A stretch of DNA of 64,000 bases. It comes from Nematostella vectensis (lineage: Eukaryota; Cnidaria; Anthozoa; Actiniaria; Edwardsiidae). Where the stretch lies: contig NC_064036.1 of NCBI RefSeq assembly GCF_932526225.1, positions 14,191,181 through 14,255,180 of the forward strand, given 5' to 3'. The translations under genes and the position numbers were made by a program. This document shows positions 12,708-24,480 of the stretch, piece by piece (the first letter of the stretch is position 1; each line of letters opens with the position of its first letter). The notes under the pieces are model-generated. The model ran no database searches and was not told the DNA's origin. It saw only the letters and a program-made list of their open reading frames with translations.

Positions 12708-14305
12708 AAATTGGACTATAGCTTCGATAAAAAAAACTCATCAGTAATGCAACAACTTGGTTGAGCACCCTCCTAACATTTCCCCTTTCCTCATTATCTT
12801 TAGGTTGATAGAAAAAGTGTTTTCAGATTTATCATTGAGGGCAAGTGCTTTAAAAAGGCCTATTTCACATTTACTGCTGTATCTAAGTAAGAAATCCCCT
12901 ACTTTATTATCTTTAAGACATTTGCCTATTCTCATGCCTCCCAGCCTTTAGCATCAATCATGGCCCTCGGGTAGTCCTTGGTTGGTTTTATTAGAGTTTG
13001 ATCTCATGGGATGGGATCCCTGTGTATGATTATACAAATAAAAGATCCCTGATGTTCTTCGCGATTCTGGAGCTAACCAAGATGACGTGTCTATATGTGT
13101 CTTTGTGTAATCCACGATAGTTTTCCTCCATCAAAGGCGCTGCAAATAATCCAACAGGTTTTACCTAAATAAAAGTGAAAACAATTATAAGTATTTTTTT
13201 TCTTTCAAAACAACATTTAAATAAATAAACACAATAGATAGCTATGCAAGATGCAGACAATATAAGCGAAGCAAAAAGAATAGATAATAGGGGTTGCATT
13301 TTGTATTTTTATTTTCGATGAGAAAATTCTCTTGTAACTGTAAAGTTAATATATAATAAGTATATGTAGTATATATAAGTTATTTGTAGTTTTGATAATG
13401 TTGAAAAAGTTGCTGTATCTTCGACAAGACTAAATACAAAGAATATAAAGACAAGAAAGGTCTTAAATGACAGGATGATATTTGTCAGCCTTTATTAAAT
13501 ATCTCAACGCAGTCAATAAAGTATAGAGAGAACGAAGAATATCAAAGGATGTTGTTATGCTCAAATTGTTTGATTTAGACCACGAATTCTCAAAGCAAAC
13601 TCTATAAACAAATGTATAAACCCTACGCCGATGAAAGTTTAAGAATATCAACTTCTTAATATTATTTTTTTTTCTCTAAAATAAACACATGAACTATTTT
13701 TAGATCGCGCACATTTCAACTTAGTTCAGTTGACTTTTCTTTTCTCTAAGCGCGAAAGTGTGCTTTATTAAGCAAACGAGAACAAAAACAACCTAAAAGC
13801 GGCGATACGTACGAAAGATTTTAATATGCACGTGCGCGAGTGAGCAAATGAGAACAAAAGGTAGCCTGCGTAGCAAGCGCAAAGGGCTGGGGAAGATGTA
13901 GTGCACACCTGGGACTCTGTTTGCGCTCGACATGATAGTTCAGCTGTGAATTGACGTTTATTAATAAAAAAGTTCATCATAAGTGTTCATCCCTAGTTCT
14001 TTCGTTTACGATGTATTACGATGACGTAATACACGTGAATATAGCGTTGCCCCCTAGACAACTTGACCAAGTTTGATAGTCTGAGCCTTGGCATGTTCTT
14101 AGCATATTCTTAAAATTTGGTGAAAACTCAGGCTGGACGTTCTTATAAAAAAGTTTCTTATAAAAAAAAGAGTGTAGCCTGAAATTCCCTTCTTGAGATA
14201 TTAATTTTTCTAGTTTTGTTGATGTCATCAATTACGTCATATCACCTGACTTTAGTGTGTCACCCCAAACGATAACAAGTCCAAATCACTTGGATCTCGT
14301 GAGTT

Positions 14306-14345
14306 AAAAAAAAATATATATATATATATATATTTTTTTTTTTTT
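14306..14345. repeat. Poly-A/(AT)n/poly-T self-complementary tract
   Basis: A run of As, then alternating AT, then a run of Ts forms a hairpin-capable block. The surrounding 13641-14480 is AT-rich and shows no gene; it includes the dispersed word GCCTGCGTAGC near 13865, seen again near 40398. Confidence 0.8.
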
Positions 14346-14489
14346 GGTGGACTCGTGGATGACTTGTGACTGGCTAGTGATTCGCGGTGGCTCGCGGCTC
14401 TTGGATTCACGATATCTTTTAAAATAAGATTTGCAACAAACTCTGTAAAGACACCACTGCAGAATGTAGTGCGCACGCCGCAGCCTCTT

Positions 14490-14590
14490 ATTTCCGGCGG
14501 GAAATTGCCGGGCGCCCGCCCCTATTAAAATTGTTTAGCAAAACAAAACAAACCAGCTTCCGGCCGCGAAATTTAAAAAAAATAAGAAGA
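14490..14590 (+). promoter_or_regulatory. Candidate GC-rich promoter of the RING-type gene
   Basis: A local GC-rich patch about 100-200 bp upstream of the first ATG contains GGCGGGAAAT (E2F-like) and CTTCCGGCC (ETS-like). No TATA box is evident. The assignment rests on motif and position only. Confidence 0.3.
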
Positions 14591-14696
14591 ACACAAAAAA
14601 ATAAGCCTGAAAAGTATACAATACCAATATATTGAAATTTTCTATCCCTGAAATTTTGCACCACCTACTTCACGGCCTGCACCAAAATCGAAAATA

Positions 14697-17600
14697 ATGG
14701 ATAAGCATCGGATGTCGTATCGGCAGACCTTCGTGGTCGCCATGATAGTTGTTTTGGTTGTAGCCTCGCTGGGTTTCGTTCATGCAAACGACGATGCACA
14801 ACACTGTATGATGAGTTGCAAAACTAGAAACGGGAAAGGATGCATTGGTCGACTTTACCAGCTTTCCGAGGAGTTTAGTCGTGTCTCTAAGTTGCCGGTA
14901 GGTTCGCATGTTTGCCTTTGACATTGGGATATGATACGAAAAAGCAACTTGCGCTGCTCATGTCCCATGCACGATAAACAACAGCCCTCGAACAAGCAAC
15001 CTATTCCAAGTCGTTTTTATCCGGTATTTGACGAGATTGGGCTAACAGTGGCAGGATACCAGCCTGGTACTCGGTGGTGTTACCGGTGCAAGTTGCTCGC
15101 CTATAAGAAATTTGAAAGCCGTCCTCAAACAAGTAGAAAACCAGTCGAGGTAAGTGTATATTTTTATTCGGGAAAACAACCACTCCTCTGCAGTGCCTCT
15201 TCGCTGTAAATTGCTATGTATTTCTTCCTGTATTTCCAATCTGTTTAACAAAATATAAAAACGAGTACATAGAAAAGGCTTGAACATTCTTTCGTTCTTT
15301 TTATTAGGAAAAAGCAAATAGTAGTACATCCGCCATCGGCACAGAACAACAACTACAAAAGGTTTGTTTATTTTTACATTCTGAAGAAACACACAAATTA
15401 TCTATAAAATTCAGTTCGCCTTTGTTTTTGTGGGAAAAAAATACTTTATCAATTATTGAGAAGTAGTAGTGCAAACAATATTTTTGCATTTGTTGAAAAA
15501 GAAATAATTTTTTTTACAATTTGTAAAAATTCTGACAAATAAGCTTTTTGACAAGTTTTTTTCCACCAAGCCAATTCATATAAAATTATTAATTTTCTAT
15601 GAGAGAATGAAAGGAATTCCTCAATTTAGAATATGTGGAATAGAATAAGACAAGAAACATTTTATTATTGAGGAGCTAGGGTGGGCTGGAATATTTAAGG
15701 CAATTTTTCAGAAATATCTTTGGACCCTCCCCTAATATCTAATAGAAAACCTTTGACTCCCCCTTAACAATAATTTAGAAAACAGGTATGACCCCTCCCC
15801 ATTTGACCCACCCACAACAGAAAACCTGCACCCCAAAAGATGATACATTTTGCTAATTATTGTTATTTATTTTAGATAGTTTGTTTATTCTTATTTTGTT
15901 TTCCATTTTGACTGTTTTGTAAATTTCAGATATTCCAGTTTACGGGATCCCCTATTCTACACCTCCACGAAAGTATGCAAGATATATCTATGTCAGCACC
16001 TACCATATCCCAACTGGATCAAACAAAGCAACAATTTGGAAGGCTTTTTTCAAGACTTGAAGCTCTAGCAGACATATGTGATATTCATCTCCTGGAAACA
16101 TGGAAAGAGCTGCAAACTCCCCTAGGTACCATCAAAATTGCCCCAAATGGCAACGTGTTAATGGATAGTCAAGTATGGGACCAAATAAAGACAACAATCA
16201 AAGAACTTGATGAATTGGATGAAGGTACAGCTGTATGATAAAATATATCTGCATGCTCTAATATTTATAATAGCTTTATCGATCAGCACCGATGTGGCTG
16301 ATCAGTGTTTAACCCCAGTGATGGATCAAGCCCAACTAAAACTGCGAATAATTTATTCAATAATTTATTGTCATTGCTATCAACAGGTAATTCACTGGGC
16401 CAACTAGTGCAACAATTTCAGATGGCTCTATACCATCATGCCCTCAGTAGTGAAGCTCCATTATATGAGCCAGCAGCAATGAAAGCGTTCACACAAAAAC
16501 ACTCTCCAGGTCTGTTTGAAATGCTTTTAAGTTCAATAACAAGGGAGGACTCCAGACTCTCAGATGAACATCAAGCTGTACAGGAGCAAAGAACTGTTGT
16601 TCTCCTTCACACACTGGCATATTTCAGGTACCTTAAATGCTCCATTAAGACCCACCTCCCTAACCTCCAATTACTTTCCTTTCTAAAAACCCTCTAGAGG
16701 CTAAATTTTGTAATAAGCTCCCCCTTTCTATCTGCTCCAATTTCATAATTGGGCCTAGGTATGTTCAATAGCATGCTTTATACTATAATTCAATGTATAC
16801 AAGCTGCACACTACCAGCACACTAGTGTTTTGTTCTTTTTTAAATGACACAAATTCATTTTACCAGGTCTCAGAAAGCTTCCACCCTACAAAAGGATGAA
16901 GGGCTTTTCCTACAACATCATGGTGCCTCTAGGACAGCAATCAATCCAGGAAGGATACTTGGTTTCAGTACAAGTCCTAGAAATATTGATTCTCACAAGA
17001 AAGCACTAATAACAAAATATCCAGACATACTGACGAGAAAGGTTATCCTGGCAACAGAGGTGAGATTAGTGTGGTACAAATTTTTATTTTAGTAAATAGT
17101 GAATAAGAGAATAATAAGAACAATACTTGAGAATAAGCAAGAACCACTTCAATTTAAACAAGCCAGTGGGATAACTGATGCTTAAATTTCTTTAAAATTT
17201 TCAGAAAGGATTCCTAATTGTACAACTGTTGGATGACTTCCATAATATTTTGACTGTTAGACTACCAACAAATCTGAAGCTATCATTAGCTACGCACATG
17301 GCTAGTGGCCTACTGGACATCCATCCTTCAATTCCTGCTGTTCCTATTCCTACAAGAGATACAAAACACAGCCAAGTGATTGTGACGATAGGGAATAAAA
17401 ATAAAATTTGCAGAGAAGGAATTGTTCTAGACTATATAAAAGAGTTGTTTCAAAGACCAGTGTTATCAAGAATGTACTTGGAAACAAATCACCAATGCAT
17501 TTCACCAAAATACATCCAACAACAACTAAAGGAATTGAGGTATTCTATGGATTTTAATGTAGTTATTTACAGGTCAGCAATCCATACAAGAAAAATACTG

Positions 17601-20364
17601 CTTTCTCTTCTTAAAAAATGTTTTAATATTGACACTTCCTAAATATTTTTCCAGGCACAATACTTTATTCCCCTATATGGACCTCCCACCGAATAAATAA
17701 GTACCTCTTACAGTGAAAGCCATATACATAATGATTAATATCAATTTTACTTTTGTTTAGTGACTGCTATTACAAAAAAAGGAGTAGAGTAAAATATAAA
17801 AAAAAACAAATATGGAACATTAAATTTGCCAAATTATCATTTTTTTTCTTTTTTTGTAGGGTCTATTCTGGGTTTTCGCACGATGAGCTCTGTACCCTTG
17901 AGTCTACTAATTTAATAGATGAGTTCGAGCAATCTTTGAAAATTATGGAGGACTATAAATCAGCCATTGATCACATATTCCTGTGCTGTCCACAACTGGA
18001 ACATTACTTGAAAAAAATTGTAGTACCAGCACCCTGGGACTGGCCAACTTGGTTTTATCAAAAGAAACTCATTGCTCAAGAAGTCAATGCAGATGCCAGT
18101 TTCCTATCAGTCATCCCAGAGCAGGGCCCATTTCATGTTTTCCTGAATCTACAAGAAGATGTTGTAACAATTTATGACTTCTTATTTAAAAAAAGTGTAC
18201 AAAGAGACATTTGGATCTGACTTACTCAACAAGCCAAAGCCTTTTCGCGTCAGCCTGGTAATAACTGCTGTTTTTCTGGCGTGGGGCAAATTACGTGATA
18301 ATGTTCTCCTAAAATTCTAGCTCTGCAAGGACATAGAGTATGCTTCCATTCTGTTTCTTTTAGATGAGGTGGTTCCCATATCATTCTTCCACTATCCTGT
18401 TACATTCAGGTCTGGAGACATGGAATCATATATAACAATGATGTTAAAGTTATTTCTACTGTTTATAATCTGGAAAAGGCATCATTATGACAGATCAACA
18501 CTATCGATGCTTAGTGACTTTTCTTTTCACAAACAACATTTTTCCCAGTACCATGAACTTAAAAAGAAATGGATGGCTCTAATAACAGAAAAGAAAGTTG
18601 AAATCTGGCATAGTGTGCTACGCAGCTTCATTTCAAGTTATGACAGTGCTAGTCAAATAGGGACAAAGCCCTGTCATTTGCTGCATCAAAGACAGAACAG
18701 CTCTTTCATAACTATCTAACAACACCATACAGTAGAGGTTATTCTGAAAAAGACCTAAGTTTGGTGACTGGTACAGCTGCTGGTGCATTACTGAAAATCA
18801 TCAAGCAAGTTGGTCAAAATCTGGGAAAAGCAAAGCAGGTATAGTAGACATCCATCCATCTATGAGTCCATTTTTATTACCTTGGTGCAGTGCAGTGCCT
18901 GAACAATGTTTTTTTTTATGCAGGAAAGTAATAATAATGATTAGTCGAGCACTTGATCATAGCCTCAACTTATTTTCTTTTTCATGACTAACAATTGTGT
19001 CTATTTTTTTACATTTAAGGTTCCACAAGAAACAAATGCAAGAGGGCAGCCTAAAGGAGACATGACATTTTTTCTTCCTACCTTTGACACCACCATTACT
19101 TCAAAAGCAATGCCCCTTGGCTACTTATTTGTAAAAGAAGACCCTTCCACAATACCTGATCCTAAATTAATCTGTGACTACAAAAACTGCACGCAATTAT
19201 CAACAACCAATGTCAATTGCCTTAACTGCTTTCACACATTTCACAATTTTTGTTTAGAAGAAGCTGGAGACCAGTGTCCAATCTGTTCCCCACACCTTGC
19301 TGAAAAAAATTGCAGAAATCTGTTCAGCATTTAATGAAAGCTTGTTGAAACCAACAGCAAAATCTACTAGAACCCCACAAAGCAATCAAGAACCTGGTAG
19401 TAATGATGAGAATGACAGCATTAATGTCAAAAGAAATTGTGACCCTGAATACTATGACTCTGCACAATGGGAATCCCACATTGACAGCGAGTTAAATTCA
19501 TTTGTTGTTGCACAGCCACAACTGCGACACAATGTTCCTAATCACCAGGCTGCACCTTCACAGGCAATTGACATCCAAGTTACCACTCATCCAGTTGGTT
19601 CATCTACATTTTGGTTCTTTCCTCCTTACATATTTCAGTCAACTCTACTTGGAAGAAATGGATCTAATGCATGTACTTTTATCTCACTAACTTTGGCCCA
19701 TTCATATATCAATTCTGCAAACCGAACCAGTATACAGCTCAGCCGTAGTCCTCCCATAAACCCTCATTGGCTTTCAATGATGTTATCTGCAATTGTTCGT
19801 GGCAACAGCATATATGACACTGTGACAAATGGTTGCGGGTCTCCATTCTTTAGTGTTGTTGAGGCAAAACCACATCCTAGATTCAGTCATTGGGACTGTT
19901 TCTCTTGAAGACGCCCTCGATCTGTCAATTACCCCAGCTAATCCACAGGTTCCTCAAAGTTCACTTGCATTTTATCTGCAAAGGTTTGATCGCGAACAGA
20001 ACTTAGCAGCAATAGTCATAACTAATGGAATGACAATATCTCTCGTCGGACACGATTCAAAGATCTATGTTCTAGATAGCCATCTACACTATGCACACGG
20101 CCATAACTTTGGAGCGATGATCGGAATGAGTCCCAAGGCTGACTTGGAAGAATTCCTCAGGAATATAAAGAAACTAATCTCGCTCACATTTGATGTTTGT
20201 CTCGTTTTCACGGCAGCAGTAGAACTTTCGAGTTTCGCGTGACAGCAAATCCCACAAACGCCGTCAAACTTGAGGATTTTACCCTCGATCCAGAAAAAAA
20301 TCTTCCTGGAACCTTAACACGAGTACATTTTCTTGGTGTATGTGTAATTTTTTGCTCCCGTTAA
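14697..20364 (+). pseudogene. Eight-exon RING-type gene with cysteine-protease-like C-terminus, apparently decayed
   Basis: Exons with GT-AG borders and compatible phases: 14697-15149, 15308-15361, 15930-16224, 16306-16627, 16867-17059, 17205-17539, 17860-18838 and 19020-20364. The N-terminus has a hydrophobic segment (TFVVAMIVVLVVASLGFV) and a cysteine-rich stretch. Exon 7 carries a conserved-looking helical region (GPFHVFLNLQEDVV, then NKPKPFRVSLV). Exon 8 has a RING-like finger, C-x4-C, then CLNCFHTFHNFC, then CPIC. It is followed by a possible papain-fold layout: Cys at 19672-19674 in NACT and a D-S-H at 20075-20083. Breaks: TGA at 14919-14921 and TAG at 18318-18320, both with the same frame continuing; frame changes in A7 runs at 18188-18194 and 19303-19309, and near 18660, 19865 and 20220. 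Retained introns argue against a processed copy. I recall similar multi-copy uncharacterised proteins in aquatic invertebrates, but give no function. It may be a dead paralogue, a transposon-derived gene, or a live gene with assembly indels. Confidence 0.65.
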
Positions 20365-20424
20365 GTCCATTTTGAGCCAAACGTTTGTGTTTATTGTAAA
20401 AGTTTTGGGAAACTCGTGTTTCGT

Positions 20425-20614
20425 CCGCCATTTTGAATGACTCTTGTCTCGCGCATGCGCAGTCGTTCTGCCGCGGTCTGTGTAAAAGACCTTCTACACT
20501 CGCCGTGAGCCTGGGCTACCTGTGGTATTACCAGCTTCCTGTGGCGTAAATTCTTAGAATCAATCGATTCATTGTTCTGTTTGCCGTAAATGTTGAAACG
20601 CATCGAATAATATG
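20425..20614 (+). promoter_or_regulatory. Candidate TATA-less promoter and first exon ending in ATG|GTAAGT
   Basis: CCGCCATTTT (20425-20434, YY1-like) and GCGCATGCGC (20451-20460, the NRF1 core palindrome) lie upstream of a canonical donor GTAAGT at 20615. The donor comes directly after ATG 20612-20614. The cGLR coding exon at 25441 begins with ATG immediately after a good acceptor (TATTTTCACAG), so a join would be phase-compatible. The link to the cGLR is inference across a 4.8-kb intron. Confidence 0.4.
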
Positions 20615-20962
20615 GTAAGTATGGCTATGTAATCTTTCCGTACTTATATTTCAGTATCAGTACATGATTTTCAAGTCAAACCTTTTCAATACGAACGGAA
20701 ACATGTCTGATTCAATGTCTAGTAGATTCAATCATTCAATGAAATGCAAAGCCTTTGCAAAGTCAAAGTGAAGTCGTGCATACTATGGATCGAATTTTCA
20801 ACCAGCCCATACTAAAGCTCTTGCATTTTATTGTTTCGGTTAAATGATCAACTAAAGATTACAGTGATATTATGGATTTCATTTTTTATTTCTAAAGATT
20901 ATAGTGATTTTCATTAAAAGCGATAAGTACGTTTTCGCGTGCTGGGGTCAAATTTTGTCTAC

Positions 20963-20982
20963 GATGCCCATATATGGGCATC
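20963..20982. promoter_or_regulatory. Perfect 20-bp palindrome containing a CArG box
   Basis: GATGCCCATATATGGGCATC is perfectly self-complementary, and its core CCATATATGG fits the SRF CArG consensus CC(A/T)6GG. It lies in the presumed first intron of the cGLR or in a repeat. The rest of 20615-22035 shows no gene; short GTTCCTTATTCG repeats occur near 21140-21200. Confidence 0.5.
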
Positions 20983-22035
20983 ACTCGACTATGTTACGTG
21001 GCATTTTAGACAACAACACGAACCCCATTCTTCCTTGGGACCATAGGGTTGGGGTGGTTTCAAATGACTAGTGCATTACACTAGTAAAAGTGAAATATAA
21101 ACCGAATACAAATCCCCTACCTTTTAGTCACCAGAGTGAAGTTAGTTCCTTATTCGCAGTTCCTTTTTCGTCTGTTTCCTTATTCGCTTAGTTCCTTATT
21201 CAAATCCGGGGGGGTACATACATGATACCTTTTAATTCGAGTTGAAACAGTGTTTAGGCATAACAGTTTATTCAGAACAAGTCCAACAGCATTTTCGTCG
21301 GGTAAATTTTGATGCTTTAACGTGCTCGCTGCTAAGCGGAGCTGTGAACATGAGACTCTATCTGCTACAAAAGGTCAAATTACGCTATAGGGAACTGTTC
21401 CTTATTAGTCTTTTAGTCTCCTCTACTCAGCTACTTTTTTTAATTCAACACAGTTTATTTGTCGCTTTTTACAGATGAATGTGTACAACTAAGTATATAG
21501 TATACCTGTACTCGTACCTGTCAACTAAGCCAAACAAAACCTTTGAGGTTGGACTTTTTCTAGTATAGCTTTTTTCAAAAATAAGGGTAATTAGTTACAT
21601 GGATGTTTGCAAGCTAAAGATGGATTCATGGGAATTTCTTGTTTGGCTTTGCCTAGATGAGAAAATAATTTTCTAATGAATCACCACTCTCTTCTAAATG
21701 CTGTCTTTTACTTAAACGAAATTAATTCCAAAATTGTCTACTTTACTATTCTGGGTTTGTTTGACTTTTGGGGTGAAAAGGCTTATAAATTAAAAATCTT
21801 GAATTATTCAACTTTGTGATAGCAACAAATAATAGCCCTCACAAAAGCACTTGCACTTCGATTTTGGTGAAATGTACAACAAAAGTTAAGTCTGTTTTAT
21901 TTCTCCTCATAAAATCCTTAGAAAAACATACATCAAAAGCTTATTATTGCTTAAAAACACACAAATGATGTTTGGCTTCAGCTCTACAATAACAAAAGAG
22001 AAAAAATCCAAATCACCAAAAACTCCCTTTTACAT

Positions 22036-22525
22036 TTGACTAGTACCTGGTCTAACCCTCTTATGAGAAACTTTAATTGTTGTTATTCTACGCCATTAAG
22101 CAGTTTACCTAACTGACTCCCCCCCTTCTTTTTCTCTACCCAACCCGGGTGCCATGGTACAAATACCCGCTTCTAACCAACAGAAACAACCTTTTCCCTA
22201 CTAGGCATCTCCATCTTTCTGCTCCCCTTGGCTCCCAGTTTTATTTCTCCCCTTTGCATTTGACTAGTACCTGGTCTTACCTCCAGATGGTAAGCCCTGT
22301 ACTAGAACATATGTAAGGCTTTACATTTCAAAGAGCTCTATGAAATATCCCATACCTCTTTTATTTGTCTTAAATGCTTGTCATTCTACACCATTACGAA
22401 TAGTTTACCTTACTAACTCCTCACCACTTCTTTACACCTTCCCACTACCAACCCTCCCACTTTTTTCTCTACCCAACCCAGCTGCCATGTTACAAATACC
22501 GGCTTCTAACCAACAGCTTCTACTA
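22036..22525 (+). repeat. Imperfect direct duplication, about 0.2 kb units
   Basis: Two diverged copies start with CATTTGACTAGTACCTGGTC (22036 and 22257). They end with CTCTACCCAACCC..GCTGCCATG and then TTCTAACCAACAG. They lead straight into the Penelope-like fragment, so they may be part of its 5' region. Confidence 0.6.
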
Positions 22526-22540
22526 AAGCTCCTTCAATAA

Positions 22541-22765
22541 TTCACCCATTGCTGTGCAGTTGTTAACCTTACCTGCCACACCCTCACCAGTAATATTACC
22601 CATGTCCTCTCCCATGGTTTTAAATTTGCCGCCACGCCCAACCTCACCCCCTGTACTAGGATCCTTGATGCATTCACAGTTCCACACATCGCATGTCTCT
22701 CCGGTACCATTTCCTCAACCAATCCCGCACACGCCGCCACCCTTTCAACCCTCCCGCCTCCCTAA
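22541..22765 (+). mobile_element. Penelope-like element, N-terminal protein fragment
   Basis: The frame reading VVNLTCHTLT and then VLSHGFKFAATPNLTP resembles the N-terminal VVNLS..L(x)nGLxFxPTP region of Penelope-like and related reverse transcriptases. It is only about 75 codons and ends at TAA 22763-22765. It lies in the same orientation as the reverse-transcriptase segment at 24076, with about 1.3 kb of AT-rich unassigned sequence between them. Confidence 0.55.
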
Positions 22766-23650
22766 TAGTTCAACTGAATAAGAGAAAAAATAATCACTAG
22801 TCATTTGAAAGCAATGCCATACCTTTTCTTATTTTCTCAACACATGAAAAGATACATAGAGGAAAACAAAGATGGTTAGATTCTAGTATCCTTAGCAAAA
22901 GAAAACACAACAAATCAATATTGACTTCTATATGGGAAAGAAAGAGAGACATTCTGACGTTTTTTTTTTATCTTGAAATAGAATTTAGGATAATAAAATA
23001 ACAAAGACAGGCGAGAGGAAAAGACTTTGCAACTGCAAGGATGAGTTTATGTCTTTCCTTGCACATTTGCCAGCAAATAACAAAAAAATTTCAATTGAAA
23101 AGGCTAAATAATACATAGTTTAACTAACACAACTGTGTATAAACGAGTGGTCAAGGTCTTTCTTACCTTAGCTAGATAAGCATTGATTTGTAGATGTATT
23201 ATTTATTTGAGGAAAAAATTATTTACTATATAACTGGGAAGCTATGATATGAGCGCCAAAATAGCATCCAATCAGAATTTATGAATTTGACAGTGGAAGG
23301 AAGATGATTGAATGCAATGCAGCAAAAATTAGAGCAGAAGTTGTAAAGGGACGAAAATTGCTTTGTTTGAGGGTTATTTTCAGAAATATTTGCAAACAGA
23401 AAGCATTACATAAAAAAGAAAAAAGGGCGGAAATTAAGTTTTGATTTATATTCTATTCACACTATTGTGAATTGAAATTTTCGTCCGAACTCACCTTACT
23501 GTCCCGTTGTTGGCTTGGTTTATGTTCGCTTGTTGTTTTGGCGATCAATTCCGTATTTTAGCTATCATAAATAAAGCTTTTCTTCTTTGATTTTACTCCG
23601 TAACATCTTAACGGGAATAGTAGTGCAGAGGCTCGACAATTCCTCGATAA

Positions 23651-23702
23651 ATGCTGCCGTATTTTAGCCTTTTCCTTCATCTAATATCAACCACCGCACA
23701 AG
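23651..23702 (+). other. Possible signal-peptide first exon
   Basis: ATG at 23651 opens MLPYFSLFLHLISTTAQ, which resembles a secretion signal, and a donor AAG|GTGAAA follows at 23703. No downstream exon was found, so it may be chance. The surrounding 22766-23990 shows nothing else I can name. Confidence 0.2.
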
Positions 23703-23993
23703 GTGAAAACGGTTTTACGAACACTTGAGCCGATATTCAAAGCTTGTAAGTACAAAGCAATTTCTTAGACAGATATATCCTTAAAATTCTCTTTTTCAAA
23801 TGGCCATTTGACTGGCTAACCAGTTGCATTTTCTCTATGAAACACTTTTCTTGTCAATTCTTCAAAAACTTGTTGATCGTTTTGTGTCAAAAGTCAAAAT
23901 AGGCCCCCGGTTCTTGTTGGAACAAGTCTGTCGTTGGTTTAGAGCGATCAATTAACTAGCGGGCCTGGTTGCATGTGCTGGTCACGTTAGTAG

Positions 23994-24075
23994 TGACATG
24001 ACGTCATGACCACAAAAACTGAGTCGCTTAGTTTTACCGATTTCTATACCTGCAGCGGCGCTGGCTCCGCTATCA
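23994..24075 (-). mobile_element. Short dispersed element, inverted partner of 27157-27240
   Basis: Read on the minus strand it runs GCGGAGCCAGCGC, then GGTATAGAAAT, then TTTGTGGTCAT. The same three words occur in the same order on the + strand at 27158-27235. It interrupts the Penelope-like element. Confidence 0.55.
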
Positions 24076-24480
24076 AAACTGTTGACAAAGGTGGTGCTGT
24101 AGTGCTCTGGGATCCTAATGACTATATAAAGAAACGACACCGGCAACTCTCTGACAAATGCTACTAAACTACTGCAGACCCTATACTGACTATCATAAAG
24201 ACTATAGCTGACTATCTCTCCCAACTACTTGAAGACAACATTATTGAACAAGACACATACGAATTCCACCTCCCCCCAAGCACTCCCTTCTTCTTTATGC
24301 TACCAAAAATCCACACATCCCACATCCCTGGTAAACCTATTGAATCTGGCCGACAATCTCCCACTGAGCAATTATCCATCTTTGTAGACCAATACTTACA
24401 ACCCTTCGTCCCACAATCTCCTCTTATGTTTCTTAAGACCATCATGCCTCTATCCACTCACCTACCCCACCGCTGTTTCC
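24076..24480 (+). mobile_element. Penelope-like element reverse-transcriptase remnant
   Basis: Translation shows the family-typical DKGGAVV motif followed by NDYIKKRHRQLSD. After one in-frame stop it continues with FFFMLPKIH, GKPIESG, SPTEQLSIFVDQYL and the entry to the LVTIDVTSIYTNIPHDEGI palm motif. These are recognisable Penelope-like RT signatures. The frame contains a stop and no intact endonuclease was seen, so the element is dead. It lies in the presumed long 5' intron of the cGLR. Confidence 0.75.

Larger units (their letters stand above)
10584..13640. repeat. Left copy of a 2-3 kb composite repeat, inverted relative to 28.14-30.15 kb
   Basis: The region matches the reverse complement of 28140-30150 over most of its length. 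Examples are AATTATGAATTGTATTGGCC with GGATCAAGCAAGCACTC near 10740 against 29990-29945, and the block around 13490-13620 against 28260-28150. It shares the GCGGAGCCAGC motif with two other sites (24 kb inverted, 27.16 kb). The left copy is longer partly because of nested MITEs at 11016-11194 and 11697-12172, an (AG)n tract, and about 175 bp unique near 12990-13165. No transposase was recognised, so the class is unknown. Confidence 0.8.

Noticed and set aside
18254-18320. Short intron that would remove the TAG at 18318 (CTG|GTAATA to TTCTAG)
   Set aside because: It would delete conserved-looking coding sequence (VITAVFLAWGKLRDN) that reads in the same frame up to and beyond the stop; a true stop is the simpler reading.
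22554-22781. 75-codon proline-rich frame
   Set aside because: It is an alternative frame of the Penelope-like N-terminal fragment at 22541-22765, which shows family motifs.
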